A stretch of 64,000 nt of DNA from Catenulispora rubra (GTDB taxonomy: Bacteria; Actinomycetota; Actinomycetes; Streptomycetales; Catenulisporaceae): the NCBI RefSeq assembly GCF_015356825.1, contig NZ_JAACYW010000027.1, positions 1-64,000 on the forward strand. Reading direction: 5' to 3'. The first letter of the stretch is position 1. Each line of letters opens with the position of its first letter. Positions 18,506-27,932 of the stretch are shown piece after piece. A program made the position numbers and the translations under genes. Under the pieces are notes generated by a model. The model saw only the letters and a list, made by a program, of their open reading frames with translations. It did no database searches and was not told where the DNA came from.

Positions 18506-18683
18506 TCCGGGGCTGGCCGTCAATACCCGTTTGATATCGGGCATATCACGCGAACCGGCGGCACATCACCGGTCTCATCGTTCCCACCAGGCGACTTGCG
18601 GCCCTGCAGGCTCCCATGGTTCACAAGTTCCGGATGATTTCGACTACGTTGGGTCACGGGAACCGGCCGTAGGCCCCGGACCG

Positions 18684-18713
18684 TTGTTCGGGGCGTATCC
18701 GCTCGCATAAACT
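18684..18713 (+). promoter_or_regulatory. Promoter for yajC-secD-secF
   Basis: TTGTTC (18684-18689) and TAAACT (18708-18713) are separated by 18 bp. Transcription would start near 18720, giving a leader of about 80 nt. The rest of the 294-bp gap after ruvB holds no supportable gene. Confidence 0.55.
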
Positions 18714-18723
18714 CCCGCGAGTC

Positions 18724-18744
18724 GGGCGGTGCCCCCCACCGCCC
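18724..18744 (+). other. 5-prime leader hairpin of the yajC transcript
   Basis: GGGCGGTG (18724-18731) pairs with CACCGCCC (18737-18744) around a loop of five C. It would lie at the very 5-prime end of the predicted transcript, where it could stabilise the RNA or act in control. Confidence 0.45.
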
Positions 18745-18799
18745 ATCAGCGACCGCCCGGCCCGGCGCCGGCGGTCTTCAACAAGGACCAGCGACACCT

Positions 18800-19321
18800 A
18801 TGGGATCTCCCGTTTTCCTGATCTGGATCGTCCTGATCGGGGCCATGTTCTACTTCATGATGATCCGTCCGCAGAAGCGGGCCCGGGCGCAGCAGTCCGA
18901 CATGCTGCAGCACCTGCAGCCCGGCGCGTACGTGCGGACCACAGCCCAGATCATGGGCACCATCGTCGAGGTCGGTGACGACTGGGCCATCGTGGAGACC
19001 ACCCCGGGGACGCGCATCAAGTTCGGCAAGCCCGCCATCGTCGGCATCATCATGGAAGACGAGGACGTGCCCGAGGGCGAGGACGCCGAGGACGCGCCGA
19101 CCCCCGGCGGCATCGGCGACGCCCCGCACGGCCTGCAGGACGCCATCCCGGCCCAGGACGCCGTGCCGGCGCAGGACGCGAAGCCGGCCGACGCCGATGA
19201 CGCCGATGACGCCGTGAAGTCCGAGACCGACAAGTCCGACACCGCGAAGTCCGACGCCGAGCCGGCCGATTCCGAGGGCTCCGCCGAGGAGGTCAAGGAC
19301 GCCGAGCCGGCGAAGTCGTGA
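18800..19321 (+). CDS. yajC: Preprotein translocase subunit YajC
   Basis: A 173-residue protein with one N-terminal membrane helix (residues 5-22, VFLIWIVLIGAMFYFMMI), followed by the diagnostic RPQKRARAQ and a small SH3-like region. It associates with SecD and SecF in the accessory export complex. The C-terminal 75 residues are a highly charged Ala/Asp/Lys/Ser tail with in-frame repeats (AQDA units, DKSD and AKSD units). The tail makes the protein about 60 residues longer than usual. The secD gene follows. Confidence 0.9.
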   Translation: MGSPVFLIWIVLIGAMFYFMMIRPQKRARAQQSDMLQHLQPGAYVRTTAQIMGTIVEVGDDWAIVETTPGTRIKFGKPAIVGIIMEDEDVPEGEDAEDAPTPGGIGDAPHGLQDAIPAQDAVPAQDAKPADADDADDAVKSETDKSDTAKSDAEPADSEGSAEEVKDAEPAKS

Positions 19322-19490
19322 CCCCGGTCCCGACTTGGCTCGCCAACACAAAAGGTTTCCTCAACGAAAACCTGTAAGGTCGCACCGCCGCCACGGACTG
19401 TGAACCCCGGTCCGGGTGGCGGGGCGGCGTGGGGTGTGACCGACGCGCCGTCGCCGGACACGACACGACACGAAGAGACGGACGAATCCC

Positions 19491-21434
19491 TTGGCCGGAT
19501 CGAAGGCTCCGCGGTCCCGGAACCGCAAGACGAGCCCATGGACCCCCCTGACGGCGCTGGCCGCCGTCATCATGGCGCTGGTCGGCACCATGATCGGCAC
19601 CGGGCACCGCACGCCCCAGCTCGGCATCGACCTCGCCGGCGGCACCACGATGACCATGACCGCCCAGGGCAAGACCCCGGCTTCCGGAGACATGGACACG
19701 GCGCTGCAGATCATGCGGAACCGCGTCAACGGCCAGGGCGTGTCCGAGGCCCAGGTGACCAAGCAGGGCAACAACTCGATCGAGATCGACCTGCCCGGCA
19801 AGAACTCCTCGGACCTGCTCAGGGAGCTCGGCCAGACCGCGAAGCTGTACTTCCGCGTGGTGGTCTCCGACCCCACCCAGTACGGCGTCCCGCTGCGGCA
19901 GAGCCTCACGCCGAACACCCCGCAGACCTCCACGCCGAGCCCGTCCGGGACCGGCACGCCGTCCGGGTCCGGCTCCAAGGCGTCCAGCACGCCCTCGTCC
20001 AAGGGCAGCAGCAGCGGCGCCACGTCGTCGAAGCCGAGCACGTCCTCGACTCCGTCCACGCCGACCGGCACCGCGACGTCCACCCAGCACCGGGTCGCCG
20101 ACTCCGGTCTGAAGGACGCCACCCCCAGCACCACCCCGAGCTCCCCGAGCGGCACCGCGACCGCGACCGCCAGCTCCAAGAGCTCGGCGTCCACGCCCTC
20201 GACCCCGCCTTCGACCCCGGCGGCGAACCCGTCCTCGGGCGCGCCGAGCGCGTCCCCGAGCGCCCCGGCCACCGCGCCGGACGGCACGGTCAAGCAGACC
20301 ACCCCGAGCCAGGACACGCTGTTCCTGTACGAGACCATCGACTGCACCAAGCCGCCGTCGGACCTGGGCAGCAAGTTCCCCGCCAACGCGTTCGCGGTCG
20401 GCTGTGACTTCACCTCCCACGTGCCGTACCTGCTCCAGCCGGCCGACGTGGACGGCAAGGACCTGACGAGCGCCTCGGCCAACGCGGTCACCGCCGGCGG
20501 CCAGAACGCGTTCCTGACCGGCCAGTGGGAAGTGGACCTGTCCTTCAACGGCAAGGGCGCCACGGACTTCGGCCGCGTCACCACGCTGCTGAACGGCAAC
20601 GGCGGCGAGTTCGCCGTGGACCTGGACGGCGTCGTCTACAGCGCGGCCACGGTGACGACCCCGATCACCGACGGCAACGCGCGGATCACCGGCACCTTCT
20701 CCCAGAAGCAGGCCGAGAACCTGGCCAACGTGCTGAAGTACGGCGCGCTGCCGATCACCTTCGACCAGGGCGACGTCTCGCAGATCTCGGCCTCGCTGGC
20801 CGGCAACCAGCTCACCGCCGGCCTGGTCGCCGGCGGGATCGGCCTGGTGCTGGTCGTCGCCTACCTGATCGCCTACTACCGCGGTCTGTCGCTCGTGGCC
20901 GTGGCCTCGCTGCTGATCTCCGGGATCCTCACCTACTCGCTGGCGAGCCTGCTCGGCCCGGCGATGGGCTTCCGGCTCTCGCTGGCCGGCGTCGCGGGTC
21001 TGGTGGTCGCCATCGGCATCACCGCGGACTCGTTCGTCATCTTCTTCGAACGGCTCCGCGACGAAGTCCGTGAGGGCAGAACCCTGCGAACGGCCGTGGA
21101 CCACGGCTGGGTCCGGGCCCGGCGCACCATCATCTCCTCGGACTTCGTGTCCTTCCTGGCCGCCTTCGTGCTGTACGAGGTCTCGGTCGGCACGGTGAAG
21201 GGCTTCGCCTTCACCCTGGGTCTGACCACCCTCCTGGACATCGTGGTGGTCTTCACCTTCACCAAGCCGATCGTCACGCTGCTGGCCCGCCGCAGCTTCT
21301 TCAACGACGGCCACCCCTGGTCCGGGCTGGACCCCAACCGCCTGGGCGTGAAGAAGTCGCCGGGCATCCGCCAGACGGTCGTCGACCGCCGTGCCGCCGC
21401 CCGCCGGGGCTCCGCGGAAGGGAATGAAGCCTGA
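19491..21434 (+). CDS. secD: Protein translocase subunit SecD
   Basis: A 647-residue RND-type subunit that uses the proton gradient to pull exported proteins across the membrane. It has an N-terminal helix, the P1 region (LGIDLAGGTTMTM), and six C-terminal helices with the SecD motifs (VAIGITADSFVIFFERLRDE). Residues 140-265 form a Ser/Thr/Pro-rich insertion in the extracytoplasmic domain, with no recognised fold. Streptomyces SecD has an insertion there too, but this one looks unusually long. The start is TTG 19491, with GAAGAGACGG upstream. The stop overlaps the secF start by one base. Confidence 0.93.
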   Translation: MAGSKAPRSRNRKTSPWTPLTALAAVIMALVGTMIGTGHRTPQLGIDLAGGTTMTMTAQGKTPASGDMDTALQIMRNRVNGQGVSEAQVTKQGNNSIEIDLPGKNSSDLLRELGQTAKLYFRVVVSDPTQYGVPLRQSLTPNTPQTSTPSPSGTGTPSGSGSKASSTPSSKGSSSGATSSKPSTSSTPSTPTGTATSTQHRVADSGLKDATPSTTPSSPSGTATATASSKSSASTPSTPPSTPAANPSSGAPSASPSAPATAPDGTVKQTTPSQDTLFLYETIDCTKPPSDLGSKFPANAFAVGCDFTSHVPYLLQPADVDGKDLTSASANAVTAGGQNAFLTGQWEVDLSFNGKGATDFGRVTTLLNGNGGEFAVDLDGVVYSAATVTTPITDGNARITGTFSQKQAENLANVLKYGALPITFDQGDVSQISASLAGNQLTAGLVAGGIGLVLVVAYLIAYYRGLSLVAVASLLISGILTYSLASLLGPAMGFRLSLAGVAGLVVAIGITADSFVIFFERLRDEVREGRTLRTAVDHGWVRARRTIISSDFVSFLAAFVLYEVSVGTVKGFAFTLGLTTLLDIVVVFTFTKPIVTLLARRSFFNDGHPWSGLDPNRLGVKKSPGIRQTVVDRRAAARRGSAEGNEA

Positions 21435-22606
21435 TGTCCGCCCACAACAGCTGGGGCAACCGCCTGTACCGCGGCGAGGTCGCCTACGACTTCATCGGCA
21501 AGCAGAAGCGCTGGTACACCATCTCCGGCGCCCTCCTGCTCATCTCGGTCGTGTCCCTGGTGGTCTTCGGGCTGAACTTCACCCTGGACTTCCGGGGCGG
21601 GTCGCAGTTCGACATCAAGTCGTCCACGGCCAGCACCCAGACGATCACCGACCACGTCGGCGCCATCGTGAAGGACCCGCAGGTCTACAGCTCGAGCAGC
21701 GCCGACGGCCGGCACGTCATCGTCAAGACCACGCCGCTGAGCAGCGACCAGCTGGCCAAGGTGCGCGAGGCGATCGCGACCGACGCCGGCCAGAAGGACA
21801 AGCCCGACGCGGTCACGGTGCAGCTGGTCTCCGGCTCCTGGGGCCACGAGATCACGCAGAAGGCGATCGAGGGTCTGATCGTCTTCGTGGCGCTGGTGAT
21901 GCTGTACCTGGCGGTCTTCTACGAGTGGAAGATGGCGCTGTCCGGCATCGTCGCCCTGATCCACGACCTGGTGATCACCGCCGGCATCTACGCCCTGATC
22001 GGCTTCGAGGTCTCCCCGGCCACGGTCATCGGCTTCCTGACGATCCTGGGCTACTCCCTGTACGACACCGTCGTGGTGTTCGACAAGGTCCGGGAGAACA
22101 CCAAGGGCCTGGGCACGACCAAGACCGACCAGAGCTACACGCAGGCCGCCAACCTGGCCGTCAACCAGACCCTGATCCGCTCGCTGAACACCTCGCTGAT
22201 CGCGCTGATCCCGGTGGCGTCGCTGCTGTTCGCCGGCACGGTGGTCAGCGGCGGCGCGGGCGTGCTCCAGGACCTGGCGCTGGCCCTGCTGGTCGGCATC
22301 GCGGTCGGCACCTACTCCTCGATCTTCATCGCGACGCCGATCCTGGCCGACCTGAAGGAGCGCGAGCCGGAGATGCGCACGCTGAAGCGCAAGGCGTCCG
22401 GGTCGCAGGCCAAGGCCGCGGCGCGGGCCGAGCGCAACGCCGTGCCGACGCAGGACGACCGGCTGGGCGCGGAGTACCCGGGCGACCCCGAGGACTTCGA
22501 GGCGGCCGGGGCCGGCGAGCCGGCGCGGGACGTGCCGCGCGGTCCGCGCAACCAGCCGGTGCGCGGGGACCGGGGCCGGAACCGGCCCAGCGGCAAGCGG
22601 CGCTGA
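21434..22606 (+). CDS. secF: Protein translocase subunit SecF
   Basis: A 390-residue partner of SecD with six membrane helices. It shows the SecF signature LDFRGGSQFD near residue 53 and the conserved GYSLYDTVVVFDKVREN segment near residue 210. The C-terminal 80 residues are a charged cytoplasmic extension. ATG 21434 shares a base with the secD stop, a typical coupled arrangement. A hairpin terminator follows 19 nt after the gene. Confidence 0.95.
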   Translation: MSAHNSWGNRLYRGEVAYDFIGKQKRWYTISGALLLISVVSLVVFGLNFTLDFRGGSQFDIKSSTASTQTITDHVGAIVKDPQVYSSSSADGRHVIVKTTPLSSDQLAKVREAIATDAGQKDKPDAVTVQLVSGSWGHEITQKAIEGLIVFVALVMLYLAVFYEWKMALSGIVALIHDLVITAGIYALIGFEVSPATVIGFLTILGYSLYDTVVVFDKVRENTKGLGTTKTDQSYTQAANLAVNQTLIRSLNTSLIALIPVASLLFAGTVVSGGAGVLQDLALALLVGIAVGTYSSIFIATPILADLKEREPEMRTLKRKASGSQAKAAARAERNAVPTQDDRLGAEYPGDPEDFEAAGAGEPARDVPRGPRNQPVRGDRGRNRPSGKRR

Positions 22607-22624
22607 CGCTTTCACCTGCTCCGA

Positions 22625-22653
22625 CCTGCCCGCACCGCCTCGGCGCGGGCAGG
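22625..22653 (+). terminator. Terminator between secF and apt
   Basis: CCTGCCCGC (22625-22633) pairs with GCGGGCAGG (22645-22653), 9 bp, across an 11-nt loop. It closes the yajC-secDF transcription unit and lies just before the apt promoter. Confidence 0.75.
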
Positions 22654-22672
22654 GGGCGGTGATCGCACAGGG

Positions 22673-22678
22673 TAAGCT
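22673..22678 (+). promoter_or_regulatory. -10 element TAAGCT for a predicted leaderless apt gene
   Basis: TAAGCT ends 7 nt before GTG 22686. Together with the terminator immediately upstream, it argues that apt has its own promoter and starts at 22686 rather than at GTG 22659. Confidence 0.55.
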
Positions 22679-22685
22679 CACCGGA

Positions 22686-23249
22686 GTGAGCTTCCCCGAA
22701 AACCCCAGTGGCGGGGACCTGTCCAAGGTCCTCGCCACTCGCATTCTCGACGTCCCCGACTTCCCGAACCCGGGGGTCGTGTTCAAGGACATCACTCCGC
22801 TCTTGGCCGACCCGGAGGGCTTCGCGGTGGTGGTCGGGGCGATGGCCGAGCTGGTGCGCGCGGCCGGGGCCACCCGCGTCGCGGGGCTGGAGGCGCGCGG
22901 CTTCATCCTGGCGGCCCCGGTGGCGCTGGCGGCGGGTGTCGGGTTCGTGCCGGTCCGCAAGGCGGGCAAGCTGCCGCGCGAGACGTACCATGAGGACTAC
23001 CAGCTGGAATACGGAACCGCGGCCATAGAGGTGCACCGCGACGCCTTCCAACCCGGCGAGCGCGTGATGGTCGTGGACGACATCCTGGCCACCGGCGGCA
23101 CCGCGGTGGCGGCGGCGAACCTGGTGCGCGACGCGGGCGCGGAGCCGGTGGGACTGGCGGTGCTGATGGAGCTGGCCTTCCTGCACGGCCGCGAGCGCTT
23201 CGCCGCAGCCGTCCCGAACGCCGGGATCCACCCGCTTCTGGTGGTCTGA
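22686..23249 (+). CDS. apt: Adenine phosphoribosyltransferase
   Basis: A 187-residue type I phosphoribosyltransferase that salvages adenine to AMP with PRPP. The PRPP-binding motif [14 protein letters not shown] lies near residue 125, and the hood segment [18 protein letters not shown] near residue 28 is typical of Apt. GTG 22686 is preferred over GTG 22659, because the earlier codon sits beside a terminator hairpin and a -10 box lies between the two. The apt-relA order is common in actinobacteria. The stop codon is the first of four tandem 12-bp units. Confidence 0.93.
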   Translation: MSFPENPSGGDLSKVLATRILDVPDFPNPGVVFKDITPLLADPEGFAVVVGAMAELVRAAGATRVAGLEARGFILAAPVALAAGVGFVPVRKAGKLPRETYHEDYQLEYGTAAIEVHRDAFQPGERVMVVDDILATGGTAVAAANLVRDAGAEPVGLAVLMELAFLHGRERFAAAVPNAGIHPLLVV

Positions 23250-23285
23250 GCGGCGGTCTGACTGATGGTCTGAGTGGTGGTCTGA
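23238..23285 (+). repeat. Four 12-bp units ending in GGTCTGA at the apt stop
   Basis: Units at 23238, 23250, 23262 and 23274 all end GGTCTGA. The first contains the apt stop codon. As 12 is a multiple of 3, the copies place three further in-frame TGA codons after it. Confidence 0.9.
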
Positions 23286-23331
23286 CCTGGCTGTTGCGCC
23301 GACTGGGAAACAATGCCCGGGCAGCGGTCGT

Positions 23332-23337
23332 TACACT
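23332..23337 (+). promoter_or_regulatory. -10 element TACACT for relA
   Basis: TACACT predicts a transcript starting near 23344, with a 25-nt leader that holds GAGAGGGG and then TTG 23369. Confidence 0.45.
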
Positions 23338-23368
23338 GGGCGAACCCACTAGGCGAGAGGGGTCGCGC

Positions 23369-26300
23369 TTGGCGACGAAGGAGCAGGTCGGGACGACGGC
23401 CGGGTCCGGCGCGACCGGCGGCGGAGACGCCGCGGCGAACGGGACCGCGAACGGCACGGCCGCCACAGGCAACGACGCTGCTGCGAAGTCGGGGAAGACC
23501 GGCCGGGGTAAGGGCTCCGGGTCCGGTGGCGCGGGCAAGACCGGCGCGCCTGCTACCCCTGCGCCTGCTACTGCCGCGGCCCAGAACGGCGCCACGACGG
23601 CTGCCGGGGAGCCGCAGGGGTCGGGGCAGGGGAAGCCTCAGGCTCGGGCTCCGAAGGCCGCTACGGCTCCGGGTGGATCTGGCGCCGCTGCGGCGGGTTC
23701 TTCCGCCACGCCGATTGTGCCTGCGCCGACTGCCGGTGCTGCTTCTGCCGCGAACGCCTCAGCTTCTTCCGCGCCGGCGGCCGCTGCTGCCTCCTCGCAG
23801 ACCTCGCCATCTTCTTCAGCGCCGACTGTGCCCGCCCCGGCGGCCTCTGCTGCTTCTTCCGCGCCTGCCTCGGCTCCTGCCGCTGCTGCTTCCTCGCAGA
23901 CCTCGCCGCCTTCTTCTGCGCCGGCGCCCGCAGCTTCCTCTGCCCCGACCGCACCGCCTTCTTCCGCGCCGGCTGTGCCTGCACCGGCGCCTTCTGCCGC
24001 GACTGTCTCAGCCGCCTCCGCCGTGCCCGCGCCGTCTTCTTCCGCACCGACAGCTGCTTCTGCAGCGGCCCCCGTGCCGACTCCGCCGGCTGGATCCGCA
24101 CCGCGTGCCAAGTCGGCCCCGGCATCTCCCACCTCAGCCGTGCCCACACCGCCTTCCGCGGCCCCCGCGCGCCTGAGCTCGGCCTCCCTCCCCGCCGCGC
24201 CGCCGGTCCCGGCCGCCGCGGCCGGCGTCAAGTCCGGCACCTCCTCCCGCCCCAGCTCCAGCCGCGTACGCGCGCGCCTCGCACGCCTGGGCTCCGCGCG
24301 CAGCGGCGGGCCGCCGGTGGTCCTGGAGCCGCTGTTCAAGATCATCCGGGCCAACCACCCGAAGGCCGACCTGAAGCCGGTCGAGCAGGCCTACGCCGTC
24401 GCCGAGCGGCATCACCGCGGCCAGCGGCGCAAGAGCGGCGATCCGTACATCACGCATCCGCTCGCCGTCACCACGATCCTGGCCGAGCTCGGCATGGACG
24501 TGCCGACGCTGTGCGCCGGGCTGCTGCACGACACCGTCGAGGACACCGACTACACCCTCGACATGCTGCGCGGCGACTTCGGCGACACCGTCGCGCTGCT
24601 CGTGGACGGCGTCACCAAGCTGGACAAGGTCAAGCTCGGCGAGGCCACGCAGGCCGAGACCGTGCGCAAGATGGTCGTGGCCATGGCCCGGGACATCCGC
24701 GTGCTGGTCATCAAGCTCGCCGACCGGCTGCACAACATGCGCACCATGCGCTACATGAAGCGGGAGAAGCAGGAGAGCAAGTCCCGCGAGACGCTGGAGA
24801 TCTACGCCCCGCTGGCGCACCGGCTGGGCATGAACACGATCAAGTGGGAGCTGGAGGACCTGGCGTTCGCCATCCTCTACCCCAAGATGTACGACGAGAT
24901 CGTGCGCCTGGTCTCCGAGCGCGCGCCCAAGCGCGAGGAGTACCTGAGCCAGGTCATCGACGCGGTGCACGGCGACCTGCGCGAGGCCAAGATCCGCGCC
25001 ACCGTCACCGGCCGGCCGAAGCACTACTACTCGGTCTACCAGAAGATGATCGTGCGCGGCCGCGACTTCGCCGACATCTACGACCTGGTCGGCATCCGGG
25101 TCCTGGTGGACTCGGTGCGCGACTGCTACGCGGCGCTCGGCGCCATCCACGCGCGGTGGAACCCGGTCCCCGGCCGGTTCAAGGACTACATCGCGATGCC
25201 GAAGTTCAACATGTACCAGTCCCTGCACACCACGGTGATCGGCCCCGGCGGCAAGGCCGTGGAGCTGCAGATCCGCACCTTCGCGATGCACCGCCGCGCG
25301 GAGTACGGCGTCGCGGCGCACTGGAAGTACAAGGAGGACGCCGTCGAGGGCGTCCGCAAGCCGACCAACGGCGCCGGCACCGCCAACCCCGGCGGCGACA
25401 TGGCGTGGCTGCGGCAGCTGCTGGACTGGCAGAAGGAGACCGCGGACCCGAACGAGTTCCTGGACGCGCTGCGGTTCGACCTGTCCACCGCCGAGGTCTA
25501 CGTCTTCACGCCCAAGGGCATGGTGATGGCGCTGCCGTCCGGCTCGACCCCGGTCGACTTCGCCTACGCGGTGCACACCGAGGTCGGCCACCACACCATC
25601 GGCGCGCGGGTCAACGGCCGCCTGGTCCCGCTGGACAGCAAGCTGGACAACGGCGACGTGGTGGAGATCTTCACCTCCAAGGCCCCGAACTCCGGCCCCT
25701 CGCGCGACTGGCTGGGCTTCGTGGCGTCCCCGCGTGCTCGCAACAAGATCCGCCAGTGGTACACCAAGGAGCGCCGCGAGGAGGCGGTCGAACAGGGCAA
25801 GGACCAGCTCGCCAAGGCCATGCGCAAGCAGGGGCTGCCGCTCCAGCGCCTGATGACCTCCGAGTCCCTGGCCACCGTCGCCCACGACCTCCGCCACGCC
25901 GACATCAGCGCCCTGTACGCGGCGATCGGCGAAGGCCACGTCTCGGCCCAGCACGTCGTCCACCGCCTCCTGCACCTCCTCGGCGGCGAAGAAGGCGCGA
26001 CCGAGGACCTGGCCGAGGCGACCGTCCCGGGCAACATCGAGAAGCTGTCCCGCCGCGGCCAGGCCCGCCCCGCCGGCGACCCCGGCGTCCTGGTGAAGGG
26101 CGCCGACGACATCTGGGTCAAGCTGGCCCGCTGCTGCACCCCGGTCCCCGGCGACGACATCGTCGGCTTCATCACCCGCGCCTCCGGCGTCAGCGTCCAC
26201 CGCGCGGACTGCACCAACATCGAATCCCTGGCCGCCCAGCCCGAACGGATGGTGGAGGTGTCATGGTCGCCCGGAGGGGCGTCCATGTTTCTCGTCGCGA

Positions 26301-26536
26301 TCCAAGTCGAGGCGCTAGACCGGTCCAGGCTCCTCTCAGACGTCACCCGCGTCCTGTCGGACCAGCACGTCAACATCCTGTCGGCTTCGGTCACGACCAG
26401 CCGGGACCGGGTCGCGATCTCGCGCTTCACCTTCGAGATGGCCGACCCCGCGCATCTGGGCGCGGTGCTGAAGGCGGTCAAGGGCGTTGAAGGGGTGTTC
26501 GACGTCTATCGGGTGACGAGCGCCAAGCACGCGTGA
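23369..26536 (+). CDS. relA: Bifunctional (p)ppGpp synthetase/hydrolase RelA/SpoT
   Basis: A 1055-residue stringent-response enzyme. The HD hydrolase domain has LLHDTVEDT near residue 385, the synthetase domain has [10 protein letters not shown] and YQSLHTT near 615, the TGS domain begins near 710, and the ACT domain is at about 970-1050. All expected motifs are intact, so both making and breaking of (p)ppGpp are predicted. The first 315 residues are a low-complexity Ala/Pro/Ser/Thr extension, much longer than the roughly 100-residue leaders seen in streptomycete RelA. The start is taken as TTG 23369, preceded by GAGAGGGG; a TTG at 23294 would add 25 residues. Confidence 0.93.
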   Translation: MATKEQVGTTAGSGATGGGDAAANGTANGTAATGNDAAAKSGKTGRGKGSGSGGAGKTGAPATPAPATAAAQNGATTAAGEPQGSGQGKPQARAPKAATAPGGSGAAAAGSSATPIVPAPTAGAASAANASASSAPAAAAASSQTSPSSSAPTVPAPAASAASSAPASAPAAAASSQTSPPSSAPAPAASSAPTAPPSSAPAVPAPAPSAATVSAASAVPAPSSSAPTAASAAAPVPTPPAGSAPRAKSAPASPTSAVPTPPSAAPARLSSASLPAAPPVPAAAAGVKSGTSSRPSSSRVRARLARLGSARSGGPPVVLEPLFKIIRANHPKADLKPVEQAYAVAERHHRGQRRKSGDPYITHPLAVTTILAELGMDVPTLCAGLLHDTVEDTDYTLDMLRGDFGDTVALLVDGVTKLDKVKLGEATQAETVRKMVVAMARDIRVLVIKLADRLHNMRTMRYMKREKQESKSRETLEIYAPLAHRLGMNTIKWELEDLAFAILYPKMYDEIVRLVSERAPKREEYLSQVIDAVHGDLREAKIRATVTGRPKHYYSVYQKMIVRGRDFADIYDLVGIRVLVDSVRDCYAALGAIHARWNPVPGRFKDYIAMPKFNMYQSLHTTVIGPGGKAVELQIRTFAMHRRAEYGVAAHWKYKEDAVEGVRKPTNGAGTANPGGDMAWLRQLLDWQKETADPNEFLDALRFDLSTAEVYVFTPKGMVMALPSGSTPVDFAYAVHTEVGHHTIGARVNGRLVPLDSKLDNGDVVEIFTSKAPNSGPSRDWLGFVASPRARNKIRQWYTKERREEAVEQGKDQLAKAMRKQGLPLQRLMTSESLATVAHDLRHADISALYAAIGEGHVSAQHVVHRLLHLLGGEEGATEDLAEATVPGNIEKLSRRGQARPAGDPGVLVKGADDIWVKLARCCTPVPGDDIVGFITRASGVSVHRADCTNIESLAAQPERMVEVSWSPGGASMFLVAIQVEALDRSRLLSDVTRVLSDQHVNILSASVTTSRDRVAISRFTFEMADPAHLGAVLKAVKGVEGVFDVYRVTSAKHA

Positions 26537-26612
26537 GTTTGTTCGCACTCTTTCGTGTGAAGCGGGACGGAAAGACGGATTCGCCGCAAAAGCCCTGATT
26601 ATCGTCGCGGAC

Positions 26613-27476
26613 ATGGTCGGTTCCTCGCACGAAGCCCTACATCGGATCTTCCAACACGACTCGGAGCTGCTCAGCAAGACGTTTCGGACGTTAGGTCTGG
26701 CATTACCCACGCCCGACGTGGTGTCGGTCATCTCCGGCGACGTGACGGAGATCCGGCCGCTGGAACGGCGCATCGACACTCTGCTGCGCTGTGACACGGC
26801 GGACGGTCAGGCGTACCTGGTGCTCGTTGAAGCACAGCGGAGCTGCGACAGCGACAAGCCCTACTCCTGGATGTACTACCTCGCGTACCTGGCAGACAGA
26901 TACAAGTTGCCTGTTTTGCTACTCGTGGTCTGCCAGGATCGTCGCGTCGCACAGTGGGCGTCCCAGCCGTTCAAGCGTGGGGCCGGGTCGTGGGCTGCGC
27001 TGACGCTCCGCGCCCTTGTCGTCGGTCCGCACAACGTGCCAGCTGTCGTAGATGAGGAGGAGGCACGACGCGATGTTCTCCTCACGGTGTTTTCCGTACT
27101 AACCCACGCGAATGACGAGGACGTCGATGCGATACTGGGAGCACTGGCCTCGGCACTGAAGACCATGGAAGACGAAGACAAGGCCTTCGACCTGGCCGAA
27201 CTTACTCTCGTCGGGGTGGATGGCACCCCGGCCGGCGCGATCTGGAGGCAGATGATGGCGTTGGACACGTCGTTTTACCGCTCGTCGTTCTCGCGGCAGC
27301 TCCGTGCCGAGGGTGTCTCTGCGAGCGTGCTCCGCGTCCTGGACAAGCGGCGCGTGACGCTGACGGACGAGCAGCGTGCCCATATCGAGGGATGCATCGA
27401 CCGCGAGCAGCTTGACGAGTGGCTCGATCGCGCCGTGACCGCGACGAACGCGTCCGAGGTCTTCGACGCCGACTGA
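26613..27476 (+). CDS. Rpn-like unknown protein (PD-(D/E)XK fold suspected)
   Basis: A 287-residue protein of a family I recall as multi-copy and uncharacterised in streptomycetes. The segment RIDTLLR (residues 51-57) then LVLVEAQ (residues 68-74) gives the spaced Asp and Glu-x-Gln of the Rpn/PD-(D/E)XK nuclease-like superfamily, and WMYYLAYLADRYKLPV follows. The C-terminus carries a short helical tail in place of the usual long Glu/Arg-rich run. Base composition is lower in GC than neighbouring genes, which fits an acquired gene. DNA cleavage is possible from the fold but unproven. Confidence 0.65.
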   Translation: MVGSSHEALHRIFQHDSELLSKTFRTLGLALPTPDVVSVISGDVTEIRPLERRIDTLLRCDTADGQAYLVLVEAQRSCDSDKPYSWMYYLAYLADRYKLPVLLLVVCQDRRVAQWASQPFKRGAGSWAALTLRALVVGPHNVPAVVDEEEARRDVLLTVFSVLTHANDEDVDAILGALASALKTMEDEDKAFDLAELTLVGVDGTPAGAIWRQMMALDTSFYRSSFSRQLRAEGVSASVLRVLDKRRVTLTDEQRAHIEGCIDREQLDEWLDRAVTATNASEVFDAD

Positions 27477-27505
27477 ACCCGGACAGGCGGGCCTGGCTGG
27501 CGCTA

Positions 27506-27547
27506 AACCTCAACTCGCGAACCTCAAGTCCCGAACCTCAACTGCCG
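27506..27547 (+). repeat. Three 14-bp tandem repeats after the Rpn-like gene
   Basis: AACCTCAACTCGCG-type units start at 27506, 27520 and 27534. They contain no stop codon in the gene frame. The wider gap 27477-27932 is relatively AT-rich and holds a few short open frames (for example on the minus strand at 27538-27837) that show no codon bias or recognisable family. Confidence 0.7.
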
Positions 27548-27920
27548 AACGTCACGTCCGTCGGCCCGACTCCGTCCGCGACTGAAGCTGTTCGTCGGTC
27601 GGGGCGGGGGTCGGCGAGCAAGGTACCGGCGGCGAGGTCGGCGCTCATACCGGCCATGTTCCCGATCATGCGTTGTGGGCTGCGGCTGCCTGCAAAATCG
27701 TGCATTATGCCCCTCGTGAAAGACAGTTTCCGTGAGCGGTCACATGTCTTGGACTGGGCAATACCTTCGTCAATACTTCGAGAACAGAACATCGCGCGTG
27801 ATCGCTCACAGGCCAGAACCCCGACCGCCCGACGCACCGACTATCGGTGAGGCGTTTCGGGCGATAGCAACGTTTTGGGCAAGCGCACGATTCGGGCTAC
27901 AACCGGGACGCCGTGATCGC

Positions 27921-27926
27921 TAGGGT
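27921..27926 (+). promoter_or_regulatory. -10 element TAGGGT for a predicted leaderless gene
   Basis: TAGGGT ends 6 nt before GTG 27933, with no ribosome binding site between. Confidence 0.5.
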
Positions 27927-27932
27927 GTGCGG

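Noticed and set aside
23313-24354. Several long overlapping frames in the relA leader
   Set aside because: They arise because the Ala/Pro/Ser repeat DNA is open in all phases. Only the frame continuous with the RelA domains is supported.
27538-27837. A 99-codon open frame on the minus strand in the gap after the Rpn-like gene
   Set aside because: No ribosome binding site, no third-position GC bias and no family resemblance.
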